Below are positions 17,621 to 25,876 of a stretch of DNA of 49,195 nucleotides, piece by piece (within the stretch, counting starts at the first letter, position 1; each line of letters starts with the position of its first letter). A program made the translations under genes and the position numbers. Where the stretch lies: NCBI GenBank assembly GCA_000583135.1, contig JFBG01000013.1, positions 1-49,195 on the forward strand, written 5' to 3'. This DNA is from Thioalkalivibrio sp. HK1 (GTDB taxonomy: Bacteria; Pseudomonadota; Gammaproteobacteria; HK1). The notes beneath the pieces were generated by a model. That model ran no database searches and was not told where the DNA came from. It saw nothing but the letters and a program-made list of their open reading frames with translations.

Positions 17621-18577
17621 ATGAAAGACCCCTCATCGACAACGCGCCCATCCGGATCGAAACCGGTCGATTACATCCGCCGCACCAAGGAACGATACGA
17701 TGCCTTGGGCTACCCCCCTTATCGCTGGGTGCATAACGAAGACCCGCCACCCTTTTCGCCCTTTTCCAAAGCGCTCCCCGAGGCGCGCATCGGATTGATC
17801 GCATCGGGCGGGATCTACCTCGAAGGGCAGATCGCCTTCCATCACCGGGACGATGCAAGTTTCAGACTGATCCCCGAAAACACCGCCGGTAACGACCTTC
17901 GCATCACGCATTTCGCCTACGACACCGGCGATGCCCGCATCGATCCCGGGGTCGTCTTCCCCCTCGCCCGACTGCGCGATCTGGCACGAGAGGGCGTGAT
18001 CGGAGGGCTCGCCGCCAACGCCTGCACCTTCATGGGGGGCATCTATTCCTCCCGCAAGGTGAGAGATGCGCTGGCACCGGCGCTTGCGGATCGCATGCAA
18101 GCCGAATCCGTCGATGCCGTGATGCTGGTTCCGGCCTGACCCGTCTGCCATCAGTCCGTGGGATTGATCGCACGCGAGATCGAGGCCCGAGGGATCCCGA
18201 CCCTTTGCTTTTCGAGCGCCCGCTCCATCACCGAGGCGGTCCACCCGCCCCGAGCCGTCTTCCTTGATTTTCCGCTCGGGCACACCACCGGCAAAGCGGG
18301 GGATCCGAGCCTGCAGCGCGATATCATGCTCGCAGCATTGGAGGCGCTGACCACCATCGACACCCCGGGGACCATTCTCGACCTACCTTGGAGATGGGAC
18401 GAAGACGATGCTTGGAAAAAAGACGCCGAGAACGAGGGCGACCTGCGCAGCGAACGCACCGACGAGCCGCAGTACCAACACGAATCGGATCGCATCGCCG
18501 CCCAAGCCATGCTCGAACGAGAGGGCTGCGCCGTCGGCTGCGTCTTTCCCGAAGCCGGGACCGCGAGGGGAACATGA
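17621..18577 (+). CDS. Selenoprotein B (GrdB/PrdB-like) family reductase with in-frame UGA (selenocysteine 173)
   Basis: Reading through the TGA at 18137-18139 gives one 318-residue protein. The codons before and after stay in frame and both parts are family-like: ADRMQAESVDAVMLVPA before and PVCHQSVGLIAREIEARGIP after. The UGA therefore lies in a U173-x-x-C176 redox motif, where homologues have Sec or Cys. The second half carries RAVFLDFPLGHTTG and GDPSLQRDI, seen in proteobacterial relatives of glycine/betaine/proline reductase B subunits. A hairpin suited to a bacterial SECIS follows the UGA. GGAGA precedes the ATG. The substrate is unknown; no grdA or grdC partner is adjacent. A nonsense mutation of Cys is the alternative. 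Confidence 0.82.
18150..18168 (+). promoter_or_regulatory. Candidate bacterial SECIS hairpin
   Basis: Ten bases after the UGA, ATCAGTCC (18150-18157) pairs with GGATTGAT (18161-18168) around a GTG loop, with one G-U pair. Distance and size fit SelB-dependent bacterial SECIS elements, which lie inside the coding region just after the UGA. Loop identity cannot be judged without folding. Confidence 0.55.
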
Positions 18578-18683
18578 GGAGCACGGAAGAAGGGATGCAA
18601 CGACCTGAATCGCTTGATGCCCGCAGAACTGACGGGGAGTCGACAAGGTTCTTGCGGATCTGCCTTGGATTGCGAGAGACTCG

Positions 18684-18720
18684 AAAAAAAAAAGCCGGAG
18701 CGGGGGGAACCCGCTCCGGC
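18684..18720 (-). terminator. Strong intrinsic terminator
   Basis: On the minus strand an 11-bp GC-rich stem, GCCGGAGCGGG paired with CCCGCTCCGGC (18694-18720), is followed directly by ten T residues (18684-18693). There is no T run on the plus side, so it terminates minus-strand RNA. Confidence 0.85.
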
Positions 18721-18775
18721 AAAACGCCATCAAGATAAGAGGAGGAAAGAGAAGAATCATCCCAAGGGATGACAA
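18684..18775 (-). ncRNA. Candidate ~90-nt small RNA with anti-Shine-Dalgarno stretch
   Basis: The transcript would start about 18774 under the promoter at 18781-18810 and end in the intrinsic terminator at 18684-18720. It contains a 5' hairpin TCATCCC-TT-GGGATGA (18757-18772), then an unpaired pyrimidine-rich stretch with TTTCCTCCTCTT (18737-18748), complementary to a ribosome-binding site, then the terminator stem and ten U residues. This is the layout of Hfq-type trans-acting small RNAs. No matching family is recognised and no open frame fits inside it. Confidence 0.6.
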
Positions 18776-18780
18776 AGGAG

Positions 18781-18810
18781 ATTATGGACCAAAATTGTGC
18801 AGTGCGTCAA
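18781..18810 (-). promoter_or_regulatory. Promoter of the candidate small RNA
   Basis: TTGACG (18805-18810) and CATAAT (18781-18786) lie 18 bases apart on the minus strand, each matching five of six consensus bases. The next strong feature downstream is the terminator about 60 bases from the -10 box. Confidence 0.65.
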
Positions 18811-19181
18811 TACCCGATCCGCAAAATAATCACAAAACTTTCTTATGAATCCATTTAGAAAATCTAAGGGTAAGTCTTTCATTCATCGCATTTTCACCGA
18901 ATCGATAACCATTCAAAGATGAGATATTTTCCTCTCTCGATAAATAACGCCGAGAAATCTGGTTCATTGTTTTGTTGCGATGCAATATCAATTCTAGAGC
19001 AATTTCGAAGATCCGAGCGACCGGAGCCCACCCAGCCCCGACTCAACGACAAGCGATTGTAATCGCTTTTCTAACCCAGACCGAGCCTTCCGGATCCCCG
19101 GCATCGAGCCGCCCGAATCCAAGACCATCTCCGATCCCTAAACACCCGCTTTCAGGTGCCAGCAGATCCCGACGATCCGAG
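18811..19181. other. AT-richer non-coding region with a perfect hairpin
   Basis: No supported gene. AAGCGATT-GT-AATCGCTT at 19051-19068 is a perfect eight-base-pair inverted repeat followed by TTCT on the plus strand, possibly a weak terminator. Base composition differs from the dsr and atp blocks. Confidence 0.4.
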
Positions 19182-19454
19182 TCACCCTCGAGCGGCACAT
19201 CGCTCGAACCGCAAAGCCACCTCCCGACCAAAGCCGGTCGCTCGGGATACCTCCCTCATCCGATAAAAGGGATCCCCAGCAACGCAGCAACCGCCAAGCA
19301 CCGACCCCGGCACCCGCTTTTTCTCCGGAGATTTCCTTTTCTCCTCTTGCCTGCCCACCTTCCTCTGTGCCATCGCCACCTGTACCACCCCTGTTTTTCG
19401 TGCCTGCTGCGCTTTCCGCTCATGAACCATCCGTGTACTCGGGAACTCCGCCAT
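19182..19454 (-). CDS. Possible small basic hypothetical protein
   Basis: A GGAGG lies five bases before the ATG at 19454, which is the main support. The 90-residue product is rich in Arg, Lys and Gln (MAEFPSTRMVHERKAQQARK...) with no recognised domain, signal or membrane segment. Codon choice (CGG, AGG, GCA) differs from the dsr and atp genes. Just upstream, two copies of a GTGC[AG]ATTCAAAGC element occur about 110 bases apart. It may not be a real gene. Confidence 0.25.
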   Translation of the reverse strand: MAEFPSTRMVHERKAQQARKTGVVQVAMAQRKVGRQEEKRKSPEKKRVPGSVLGGCCVAGDPFYRMREVSRATGFGREVALRFERCAARG

Positions 19455-19787
19455 CCTTGCCTCCGAGCACACTTACTTGCAGGCTTTGAATTGCACATTT
19501 GCCCAAAGACACTCCTTCGTCACGCTTGTTACCATTATCAAAACCGGATTCGCACCCTCTCCTGACGACAGAGCACCCTTTTTTGAACGGCGAGGGCGTC
19601 TTCCTGCTTTGAATCGCACTTTCAGATGCTCGGTCTTCATTCAATTTTCCCTACTGCCGGTAGCTTCTTGAAGACACTTCTAATCCGTCGGATGCGACGC
19701 AAGATACCCCCACCAGCAACCACGTAAGCCGAACGAGCGTCTCGATTATCCTAAGACACTACATCAATTCACTTTATCCATCGTCGT
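19455..19787. other. Non-coding region with two short direct repeats
   Basis: GCTTTGAATTGCAC (near 19,484) and GCTTTGAATCGCAC (near 19,607) are near-identical. Two copies are too few for an array. No convincing gene. Confidence 0.35.
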
Positions 19788-21188
19788 TTATCTCGTTTGA
19801 CGCTTCGGCGCTCTGCGAGAAACGGCAGAAACCAAAGACCGATTTCGTTCGGCACTTTGCCTGTAGATGGCGTCGATGTCGCGCCGTATATCGCTCAGCG
19901 CTTTATAGATGCCGGACATTTCTTTACGCAGCTGCACAGCGACAGCATCGGAAATTTCCCGCTTGAGGGTGTTTGCCAACTTCTCGACCGATGCGAGTAT
20001 TTCCATGCGAGACTCTAATCGCTCTTTTGTCCGCAAAGAGATACTTACGCCCCGGTTTTCTCGATCCAAAGTCTCTCTCCACCCAGCTGGGTAAAGCTGC
20101 TTACGAGTAGTTTTTCCTTGGGTAACCAATGGGCGATCCGGGTTCTTGATATCTATATCTCTTTCCTTTCTTTTCAAGATACTTACCCCTTGCTCTCGAT
20201 CCAAAGCCTCCCTCCACCCGGCTGGATAAAACTGCCTACGAATAGTTTTTTCTTGTCTTTGCAAAGCGATTACCCCTCGTTCTCGATCCAAAGCCTCCCT
20301 CCACCCAGCTGGGTAAAACTGCCTACGAATAGTTTTTCCACGGATAATCGGTGATCGATCTGCCCTCCCTACATCTACTTTCCTTGTCACCTCTTGCCAT
20401 TTCGGTATGGACAGATTTGCTTTTTCGACTAGATCAGCAAAATGATTTTCGTATTCCAAATGTCCAAATTTGAAATCCTTACCCACATCCACTGCTGTCA
20501 ACCTCGGATAATACCTTTCGGGACCAATCACCCCTAGCGCTTTCTTTCTACAGGAGACAAGCCAGAAGAATACCCTGAGGATCCAGTCATTTTTTGTATG
20601 GCAAAGCCATGTATGATCCCGGGACAACCTTCCCAAGATATCTTTTTCATCATCCTCGCATATAGCAGGCGCAAGAAGAATCAACGACGACGGGCGATCA
20701 CTTAAGGGAAGGCTTGCGGTAGCACGGACGGCGAGCAAACAACCCAAAGAATGCGCCACCACCCTCACATTTTCGTACCTTGAACTCAGATCTTTAATTT
20801 GGATGGCCAGATCCGGAGCCCCATCAATTGCTTCTTTTTTTGCACGCACGTAGGCTTTTTTTAGCTCTTCGAGAGCCAACCAAGCTCCCAAAGGCAAGCT
20901 GATGGGATGTGGCACAAAAAGTCGAGCAGCAAAAAAACCACACATGAAGCCTAGGAGGCTTCTAGGGATCACTTTCCAGAAATCTCCTGATTTCCATAGA
21001 TATCCATAAACATCATCGGGGAGCCAAATTCCGCGACGTCTAAGTTTGATGTGCTGCTCATAGAAAGGACGGAAAAAATCTTTAGAGTCTTTGGGGTTGG
21101 ATGAATCGCTCTCATTCAAAAATCCCTTTATGTATAAGGTTGCGGTAGACAACCCCCTTGTCCTTTCGATGGGTAAGCATCTCGTCAT
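19788..21188 (-). CDS. DUF726-like alpha/beta hydrolase with triplicated YPAGWRE motif
   Basis: The 466-residue protein has an N-terminal alpha/beta hydrolase domain. AHSLGC supplies the nucleophile serine, and KNDWILRVFFWLVSC resembles the stretch carrying the acid residue in DUF726 proteins. A hydrophobic patch (SLLGFMCGFFAARLF) precedes it. From about residue 295 three repeats with KT[IT]R[RK]Q[FL]YPAGWRE[AT]LDRE occur; the DNA copies start near 20059, 20194 and 20281. A predicted coiled coil ends the protein (SVEKLANTLKREISDAVA...). The gene is AT-richer than its surroundings, as if acquired. Substrate unknown; phospholipase or effector activity is possible. Confidence 0.75.
   Translation of the reverse strand: MTRCLPIERTRGLSTATLYIKGFLNESDSSNPKDSKDFFRPFYEQHIKLRRRGIWLPDDVYGYLWKSGDFWKVIPRSLLGFMCGFFAARLFVPHPISLPLGAWLALEELKKAYVRAKKEAIDGAPDLAIQIKDLSSRYENVRVVAHSLGCLLAVRATASLPLSDRPSSLILLAPAICEDDEKDILGRLSRDHTWLCHTKNDWILRVFFWLVSCRKKALGVIGPERYYPRLTAVDVGKDFKFGHLEYENHFADLVEKANLSIPKWQEVTRKVDVGRADRSPIIRGKTIRRQFYPAGWREALDRERGVIALQRQEKTIRRQFYPAGWREALDREQGVSILKRKERDIDIKNPDRPLVTQGKTTRKQLYPAGWRETLDRENRGVSISLRTKERLESRMEILASVEKLANTLKREISDAVAVQLRKEMSGIYKALSDIRRDIDAIYRQSAERNRSLVSAVSRRAPKRQTR
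20059..20341 (-). repeat. Three DNA repeats of ~60 bases inside the hydrolase gene
   Basis: Copies beginning near 20059, 20194 and 20281 each encode the YPAGWRE-type motif. Spacing is 135 and 87 bases, both multiples of three, so copy number could change without breaking the frame. The last two copies are almost identical, indicating recent duplication. Confidence 0.85.
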
Positions 21189-21338
21189 CTCATCACCGCC
21201 TCTTTTTGAAATGTTATGGATTGAAGACGATGCACTCGGTTGATACCTTGCGCAGGAACAACGTTTTTATCGTAACCGCTTTTCAAAGGAAAAATCGACC
21301 GATCTCCCGCCTCAAAGGATATACTTTTTCTGGCAAAT

Positions 21339-22389
21339 TCATTTTTTTGATCCTCTAAAGATCAGAATCTCATGAGAATCTTTCACGTTATTAAATGTCC
21401 CATTATTAATACGATTCTTTCCGATTCTCGTCTCGCCTTGTCCCATCGTATATTGCCACTCAACCCGACGAATGTCACAAGATGAGTACCATTCTCGGAT
21501 GACATCACAATCGTTATAGGACATCAAGAAACCACCTTCATGATCCAAAAGTAGATCGCGTAATGCTCGATGATCGAATCCATCATGATGAACCGGGAAA
21601 TTCCTCTGAGGATAAATACCTCGAAACATCTTGCTGTTTCCATGCAGATAGTAGGGAGGATCGCAATATAGAAAATCACCTTTGTGCTGTGGCAATGACT
21701 TTTCGAACGATCCTTGCCTAACCTTTAGACTCTTCGCATCGAAGTGACGCACTTTATCAACGAGACGCTTATATCTATTGGGACATTCGTATATTTTTGA
21801 TATCCAGCCCAGAAAACCCGGGCCATAAGATAGGCCAATAGTGAGCCGCCAAGAGAGTCTTGTCCTTTATCTTACACTCTCCTCGCCAGTGCGACTTAAG
21901 GCGATCTTTTACTTCCTTGTAAGTATCTTGGCTCGGCTGCCACTGCATGAGCGTATCCGCCAACTCTTCCGGCTTACTGATCTGCACCTGCCAATACTGG
22001 CAGAGAATCGCAAAGATATCATATGAGATCACCGGCAACCCCAGTTCACGCGCAAGAGCGATCTCAACCGATCCGCCTCCCATAAAAGGTGATACGACCA
22101 TTTCTATGTTAGCAGGTATTGATTCTACGATAAGGCCAACGGCAAGACTTTTGCCGCCCGCATAGCGCAAAGGAGACTGGGTATATCTCTTATAGGGATT
22201 CTTGCCGGTACTGGCCAACCGAGAGAGAAACAAGTCACGCCTGCATTGCCGTGTGTTCCACTCGGGGGCTTCACACATGATATCGATCAACGCACTGTAC
22301 GGCCGAGCACCATGAGAGAAGTGTTTTCTGATCGGCCTTGCAAGATCTGTCATCTGTCCATCATCCTCGGCAGATTTCTCAAGAGTCAT
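21339..22389 (-). pseudogene. D12-class DNA adenine methylase, frameshifted
   Basis: Two overlapping frames make one Dam-like enzyme. The first (to a stop at 21775) has YTQSPLRYAGGKS, the cofactor motif SPFMGGGSVEIA and the start of the target domain. The second resumes with SYGPGFLGWISKIYECPNRYKRLVDKV and carries the catalytic DPPY (FLYCDPPYYLHG) and a normal C-terminus. The frames switch near 21,840, at the TAT-T-GGC boundary, consistent with one extra T or two lost bases. It may be a mutation or a sequencing error, since the rest is well conserved. The start is the ATG at 22389, after GGAA. Confidence 0.8.
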
Positions 22390-22579
22390 CACGCATTCCT
22401 TCGTGTGATTTTACATATAAAGTCCATGCATTGGGAATGGACAGTCTCTCTTCGGGCGATCATCCGCACCCATCTCGTCACCGAATCTCACCTCCCGCCT
22501 CAAAAAATCCGTTAGGCCGGGGCGATGGATATTACTAGCGAAGATACAAGTGCATATCATGTATCCGCTTCTTGCGCCG

Positions 22580-24100
22580 TCAAGCCTCCGTGCTGCGTTT
22601 GAAGTTGAAGACCGCGCCTTCTCGGATGCCGGAGGGCCAGCGGGAGGTCACGGTCTTCAAGCGGGTGAAGAAGCGTACGCCCTCGGGGCCGTGCATCGAG
22701 TGGTCGCCGAAGAGGGAGCGCTTCCAGCCCCCGAAGCTGTAATAGGCGGTCGGCACCGGGATGGGGACGTTGACTCCGACCATGCCGATTTCCACGCGAT
22801 GGGTGAAGTCTCGGGCGGCATCGCCGTCGCGGGTGAAGATCGCCGCTCCGTTCCCCAGTTCGTGCTCGTTGACCAGTCGCACCGCCTCTTCGTAGTCCTT
22901 GGCTCGCACCACGCTCAGCACCGGTCCGAAGATTTCTTCTTTGTACACCTTCATCTGCGGGGTGACGCGATCGAGAATGCAGCCGCCGATGAAAAAGCCC
23001 TCTTCGTGCCCGGGCACTTTCACTTGGCGTCCGTCAACTACCAGATCCGCACCCTCGGCGACGCCGCTATCGACATAGCCTTTGACCTTGTCCCGATGCT
23101 CTTTGGTTACCAAAGGCCCCATTTCCACCCCTTCGCCGTCGAAAGGTCCGATCTTCAAGGATTCGACTCGGGGTTTGAGCCGATCGATCAGCGCATCGGC
23201 GGTATCCTCGCCGACGGCGACCGCGACCGAGACCGCCATGCAGCGCTCTCCCGCCGATCCGTAAGCGGCTCCGATCAAGGCGTCGGTGACCTGTTCCATA
23301 TCGGCATCGGGCATCACCACCAGATGGTTTTTCGCCCCGCCCAGCGCTTGCACTCGCTTGCCCGCGGCGGTCCCGGTTCGGTGGACATACTCGGCAATCG
23401 GAGTGGATCCGACGAAACTCACCGCGGCCACATCCGGATGATTCAGCAAGGCATCGACGGTCTCCTTGTCGCCGTTGACGACATTGAGCACGCCCGCAGG
23501 GATCCCGGCCTCGACCGCCAGTTCCGCCAATCGCAGACCGCAGGAGGGATCCTTTTCCGAGGGCTTCAAAACGAAGGTATTGCCGCAAGCCAGCGCGATC
23601 GGATACATCCACATCGGCACCATCGCCGGGAAGTTGAAGGGGGTGATGCCGACGCACACCCCGAGCGGTTGGCGAAGGCTATAGCTGTCGACCCCGCCGG
23701 CGACGTTCTCGTTGATCTCCCCCTTGAGCAGCTGCGGGATCCCGCAAGCGAATTCGACGATCTCGATGCCTCGAGTGACGGAGCCGCGGGCATCGTCCAA
23801 GGTCTTGCCGTGCTCGGATGCGCAAAGACGCGCCAACTCGTCGCGATGGGATTCCAGCAGATCGCGATAGCGAAAAAGGATGCGCGCTCGCTGCGAGGGC
23901 GGGGTTCGAGACCATGCGGGAAGGGCGGTGCTCGCCGCTTGCACCGCGGCGTCGACCTCGGCGGGAGTGGCAAAGGGAACATGGGCTTGCACTTGCCCGC
24001 CGGCGGGGTCGTGGATATCGCCGAAGCGGTTGCCCGCCCCCGCCGTCCGCTTGCCGTCGATGAAATGGTCGAGGATGGGAAGTTTTCCGGTATCGGACAT
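22580..24100 (-). CDS. mmsA: Methylmalonate-semialdehyde dehydrogenase (CoA-acylating)
   Basis: The 506-residue aldehyde dehydrogenase converts methylmalonate or malonate semialdehyde to propionyl- or acetyl-CoA in valine, beta-alanine and inositol breakdown. The nucleophile is Cys287 in GSAGERCMAV. The usual general-base glutamate of ALDHs is replaced by Asn258 (GGAKNHLVV), diagnostic of this CoA-dependent family. NAD-binding motifs TPFNFPAM and FVGSTPIAEYV are present. GGAGA precedes the ATG. It stands alone, divergent from hinT. Confidence 0.93.
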   Translation of the reverse strand: MSDTGKLPILDHFIDGKRTAGAGNRFGDIHDPAGGQVQAHVPFATPAEVDAAVQAASTALPAWSRTPPSQRARILFRYRDLLESHRDELARLCASEHGKTLDDARGSVTRGIEIVEFACGIPQLLKGEINENVAGGVDSYSLRQPLGVCVGITPFNFPAMVPMWMYPIALACGNTFVLKPSEKDPSCGLRLAELAVEAGIPAGVLNVVNGDKETVDALLNHPDVAAVSFVGSTPIAEYVHRTGTAAGKRVQALGGAKNHLVVMPDADMEQVTDALIGAAYGSAGERCMAVSVAVAVGEDTADALIDRLKPRVESLKIGPFDGEGVEMGPLVTKEHRDKVKGYVDSGVAEGADLVVDGRQVKVPGHEEGFFIGGCILDRVTPQMKVYKEEIFGPVLSVVRAKDYEEAVRLVNEHELGNGAAIFTRDGDAARDFTHRVEIGMVGVNVPIPVPTAYYSFGGWKRSLFGDHSMHGPEGVRFFTRLKTVTSRWPSGIREGAVFNFKRSTEA

Positions 24101-24381
24101 GGCTCGTCTCCATCTGTTATCGGTTTTTCAAAAGAAAGAAGGAATGCGAAGGGGCCGGCCGCACTTCATGTCGCAATATCGCATCCGATGAATCGCATCG
24201 ACCCGATCGCGCGCTTTTCCCGGCTCATGCCGCTTTTACCGGCACGAAAAAGATCGCAGGATATGATCTCCCGTGAATCGTCATGGATTGCCATGGATCG
24301 CCGCCTGCGGGTTTTTTTCGGGGAAGGTCTTTTTCCGATGCCCGCTTCATCGACTGAACATCCACCGAAGAGAGCAAGCGC

Positions 24382-24732
24382 ATGTCCACGATTTTCTCGA
24401 AGATCATCGAAGGTTCCTTGCCCGCCGATATCGTCTATCAGGACGATCATCTCACCGCATTTCGCGATATCAATCCGGCTGCGCCCACCCATATTCTGAT
24501 CGTACCGAACAGGGAGATCCCCACCGTCAACGATCTCGAGGACGGCGACGAGGCCTTGGCCGGCAAAATGCTGCTCGCCGCTCGCGATATCGCGAAACGC
24601 GAAGGCATCGCCGAAAGCGGGTATCGGCTGATTATCAACTGCAACAAGGACGGGAACCAAGAAGTCTTCCATCTGCATTTGCATCTGATCGGCGGTCGCA
24701 GCCTCGGCAACATGGTCAAACCGGCAAAATGA
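24382..24732 (+). CDS. hinT: HinT-type purine nucleoside phosphoramidase (HIT family)
   Basis: The 116-residue protein starts [20 protein letters not shown] and ends with the histidine triad H97-x-H99-x-H101 ([11 protein letters not shown]). It hydrolyses AMP-lysine-type phosphoramidates in the cytoplasm. Length and layout are typical. It is convergent with the flavoprotein gene, 40 bases away. Confidence 0.93.
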   Translation: MSTIFSKIIEGSLPADIVYQDDHLTAFRDINPAAPTHILIVPNREIPTVNDLEDGDEALAGKMLLAARDIAKREGIAESGYRLIINCNKDGNQEVFHLHLHLIGGRSLGNMVKPAK

Positions 24733-24772
24733 AGGGTGCCGATGGCGTGGCATGCCGATGGTCGGGGAGGAA

Positions 24773-25876
24773 TCACGCCCCGACTCGATCCGCCACCTCT
24801 TCGGCAAGCGCAAGCGACGAGGTCAACCCCGGGGATTCGATTCCGAACAGGTTCACCAGCCCGTCGATTCCGTGGGTGTCGACGCACTGGACCATGAAAT
24901 CCGCGGCCTGTTGGCCGGGGCCGTAGATCTTGGGGCGGATACCGGTGTAGTCGGGTTGGAGCGCATCGTCGCCGAGCGCCGGGTAATAGCGCCGGATCGA
25001 GGCCGCGAAATTTCCCGCTTCGGCGATATCCACGTCGTAATCGATATTGTCGACCCAGTGCAAATCCGGCCCGAAGCGACATCGGTTGCCGAGATCCAGC
25101 CCGACATGCACCCCGAGCCACGCTCCCGAGGGCATGGGATAGATCAGATGCGAAAAGGGGGAGGGACCCGTCAAAGAGAAATAATTCCCTTTCGCGTAGT
25201 GAAGGGGCGGGATATGCGCAAAATCCAGTCCCTCGATATTGCGCGCGACCTCTTGGGCACCCAAGCCCGCAGCGTTGACCACGATTTGCGCGACCAGACT
25301 CGCAGGATCACGCCCGCCGATGTCGATACGAATTCCCCCATCGGTGACCGCGCCGCCGAGACAAGGGCTCTCCAGCGCCACCAAAGCGCCTAAGGATTGC
25401 GCCTCTCCCTCGAGGGCGAGCATGTACTCGTGCACATCCACGATCCCGGTCGAGGGCGACAGGAAGGCTCCCCGACAAACAAGAAGGGGCTCGAGGGCGC
25501 ACGCCTCTTGGGGGTCGAGACGCTCGAGATCGTCGACACCGTTGCCGCGAGCACGCTCGATCAGGGCATCCAAGGGCTCGAGCTGATCCTCCTCGGTCGC
25601 CACCACCAGTTTGCCGACCTTGGCATGGGATACCCCGTGCGATGCGCAAAAATCATAGAGCGCGTGTCGACCGGCAACGCAAAATCGCGCCCGCAGGCTA
25701 TCTGCGGGATAGTAAAGACCGGCGTGGATCACCCCTGAATTGCGCGAACTCGTCTCCGAGCCGATCACCGCATGCCGCTCGAGGACGACCACCTCCTTGC
25801 CGCGGCGAGCCAGAGCCCGCGCCACCGCAAGGCCGATCACCCCGCCCCCGATCACGATGCATTCGACGCGATCCAT
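24773..25876 (-). CDS. FAD-dependent oxidoreductase of the L-2-hydroxyglutarate oxidase type
   Basis: The 367-residue protein has an N-terminal FAD-binding GGGVIGLAVARALARRG and ERHAVIGSETSSRNSGVIHAGLYYP, the signature of the DAO/LhgO family. The C-terminal KIYGPGQQAADF...GLVNLFGIESPGLTSSLALAEEV closes the flavin site. Such enzymes oxidise L-2-hydroxyglutarate to 2-oxoglutarate and pass electrons to quinone; the substrate here is inferred only. The ATG at 25876 (MDRVECIVIGGG) places the dinucleotide fold at the N-terminus. Confidence 0.85.
   Translation of the reverse strand: MDRVECIVIGGGVIGLAVARALARRGKEVVVLERHAVIGSETSSRNSGVIHAGLYYPADSLRARFCVAGRHALYDFCASHGVSHAKVGKLVVATEEDQLEPLDALIERARGNGVDDLERLDPQEACALEPLLVCRGAFLSPSTGIVDVHEYMLALEGEAQSLGALVALESPCLGGAVTDGGIRIDIGGRDPASLVAQIVVNAAGLGAQEVARNIEGLDFAHIPPLHYAKGNYFSLTGPSPFSHLIYPMPSGAWLGVHVGLDLGNRCRFGPDLHWVDNIDYDVDIAEAGNFAASIRRYYPALGDDALQPDYTGIRPKIYGPGQQAADFMVQCVDTHGIDGLVNLFGIESPGLTSSLALAEEVADRVGA

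Noticed and set aside
18137..18139. TGA as a true stop splitting the gene into two proteins
   Set aside because: The frame continues with strong family similarity immediately after the TGA, the motif is U-x-x-C and the second part has no start codon with a ribosome site.
18574..18738. Short plus-strand frame overlapping the selenoprotein stop
   Set aside because: It runs through the terminator stem and its product is low-complexity Arg/Lys with no similarity.
18770..18874. Small plus-strand peptide beginning near the small-RNA 5' hairpin
   Set aside because: The purine-rich run is too far from its ATG and the frame overlaps the promoter of the minus-strand RNA; weaker explanation than the RNA.
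19455..19700. CRISPR-like repeats
   Set aside because: Only two short imperfect copies, with no regular spacers and no cas genes.
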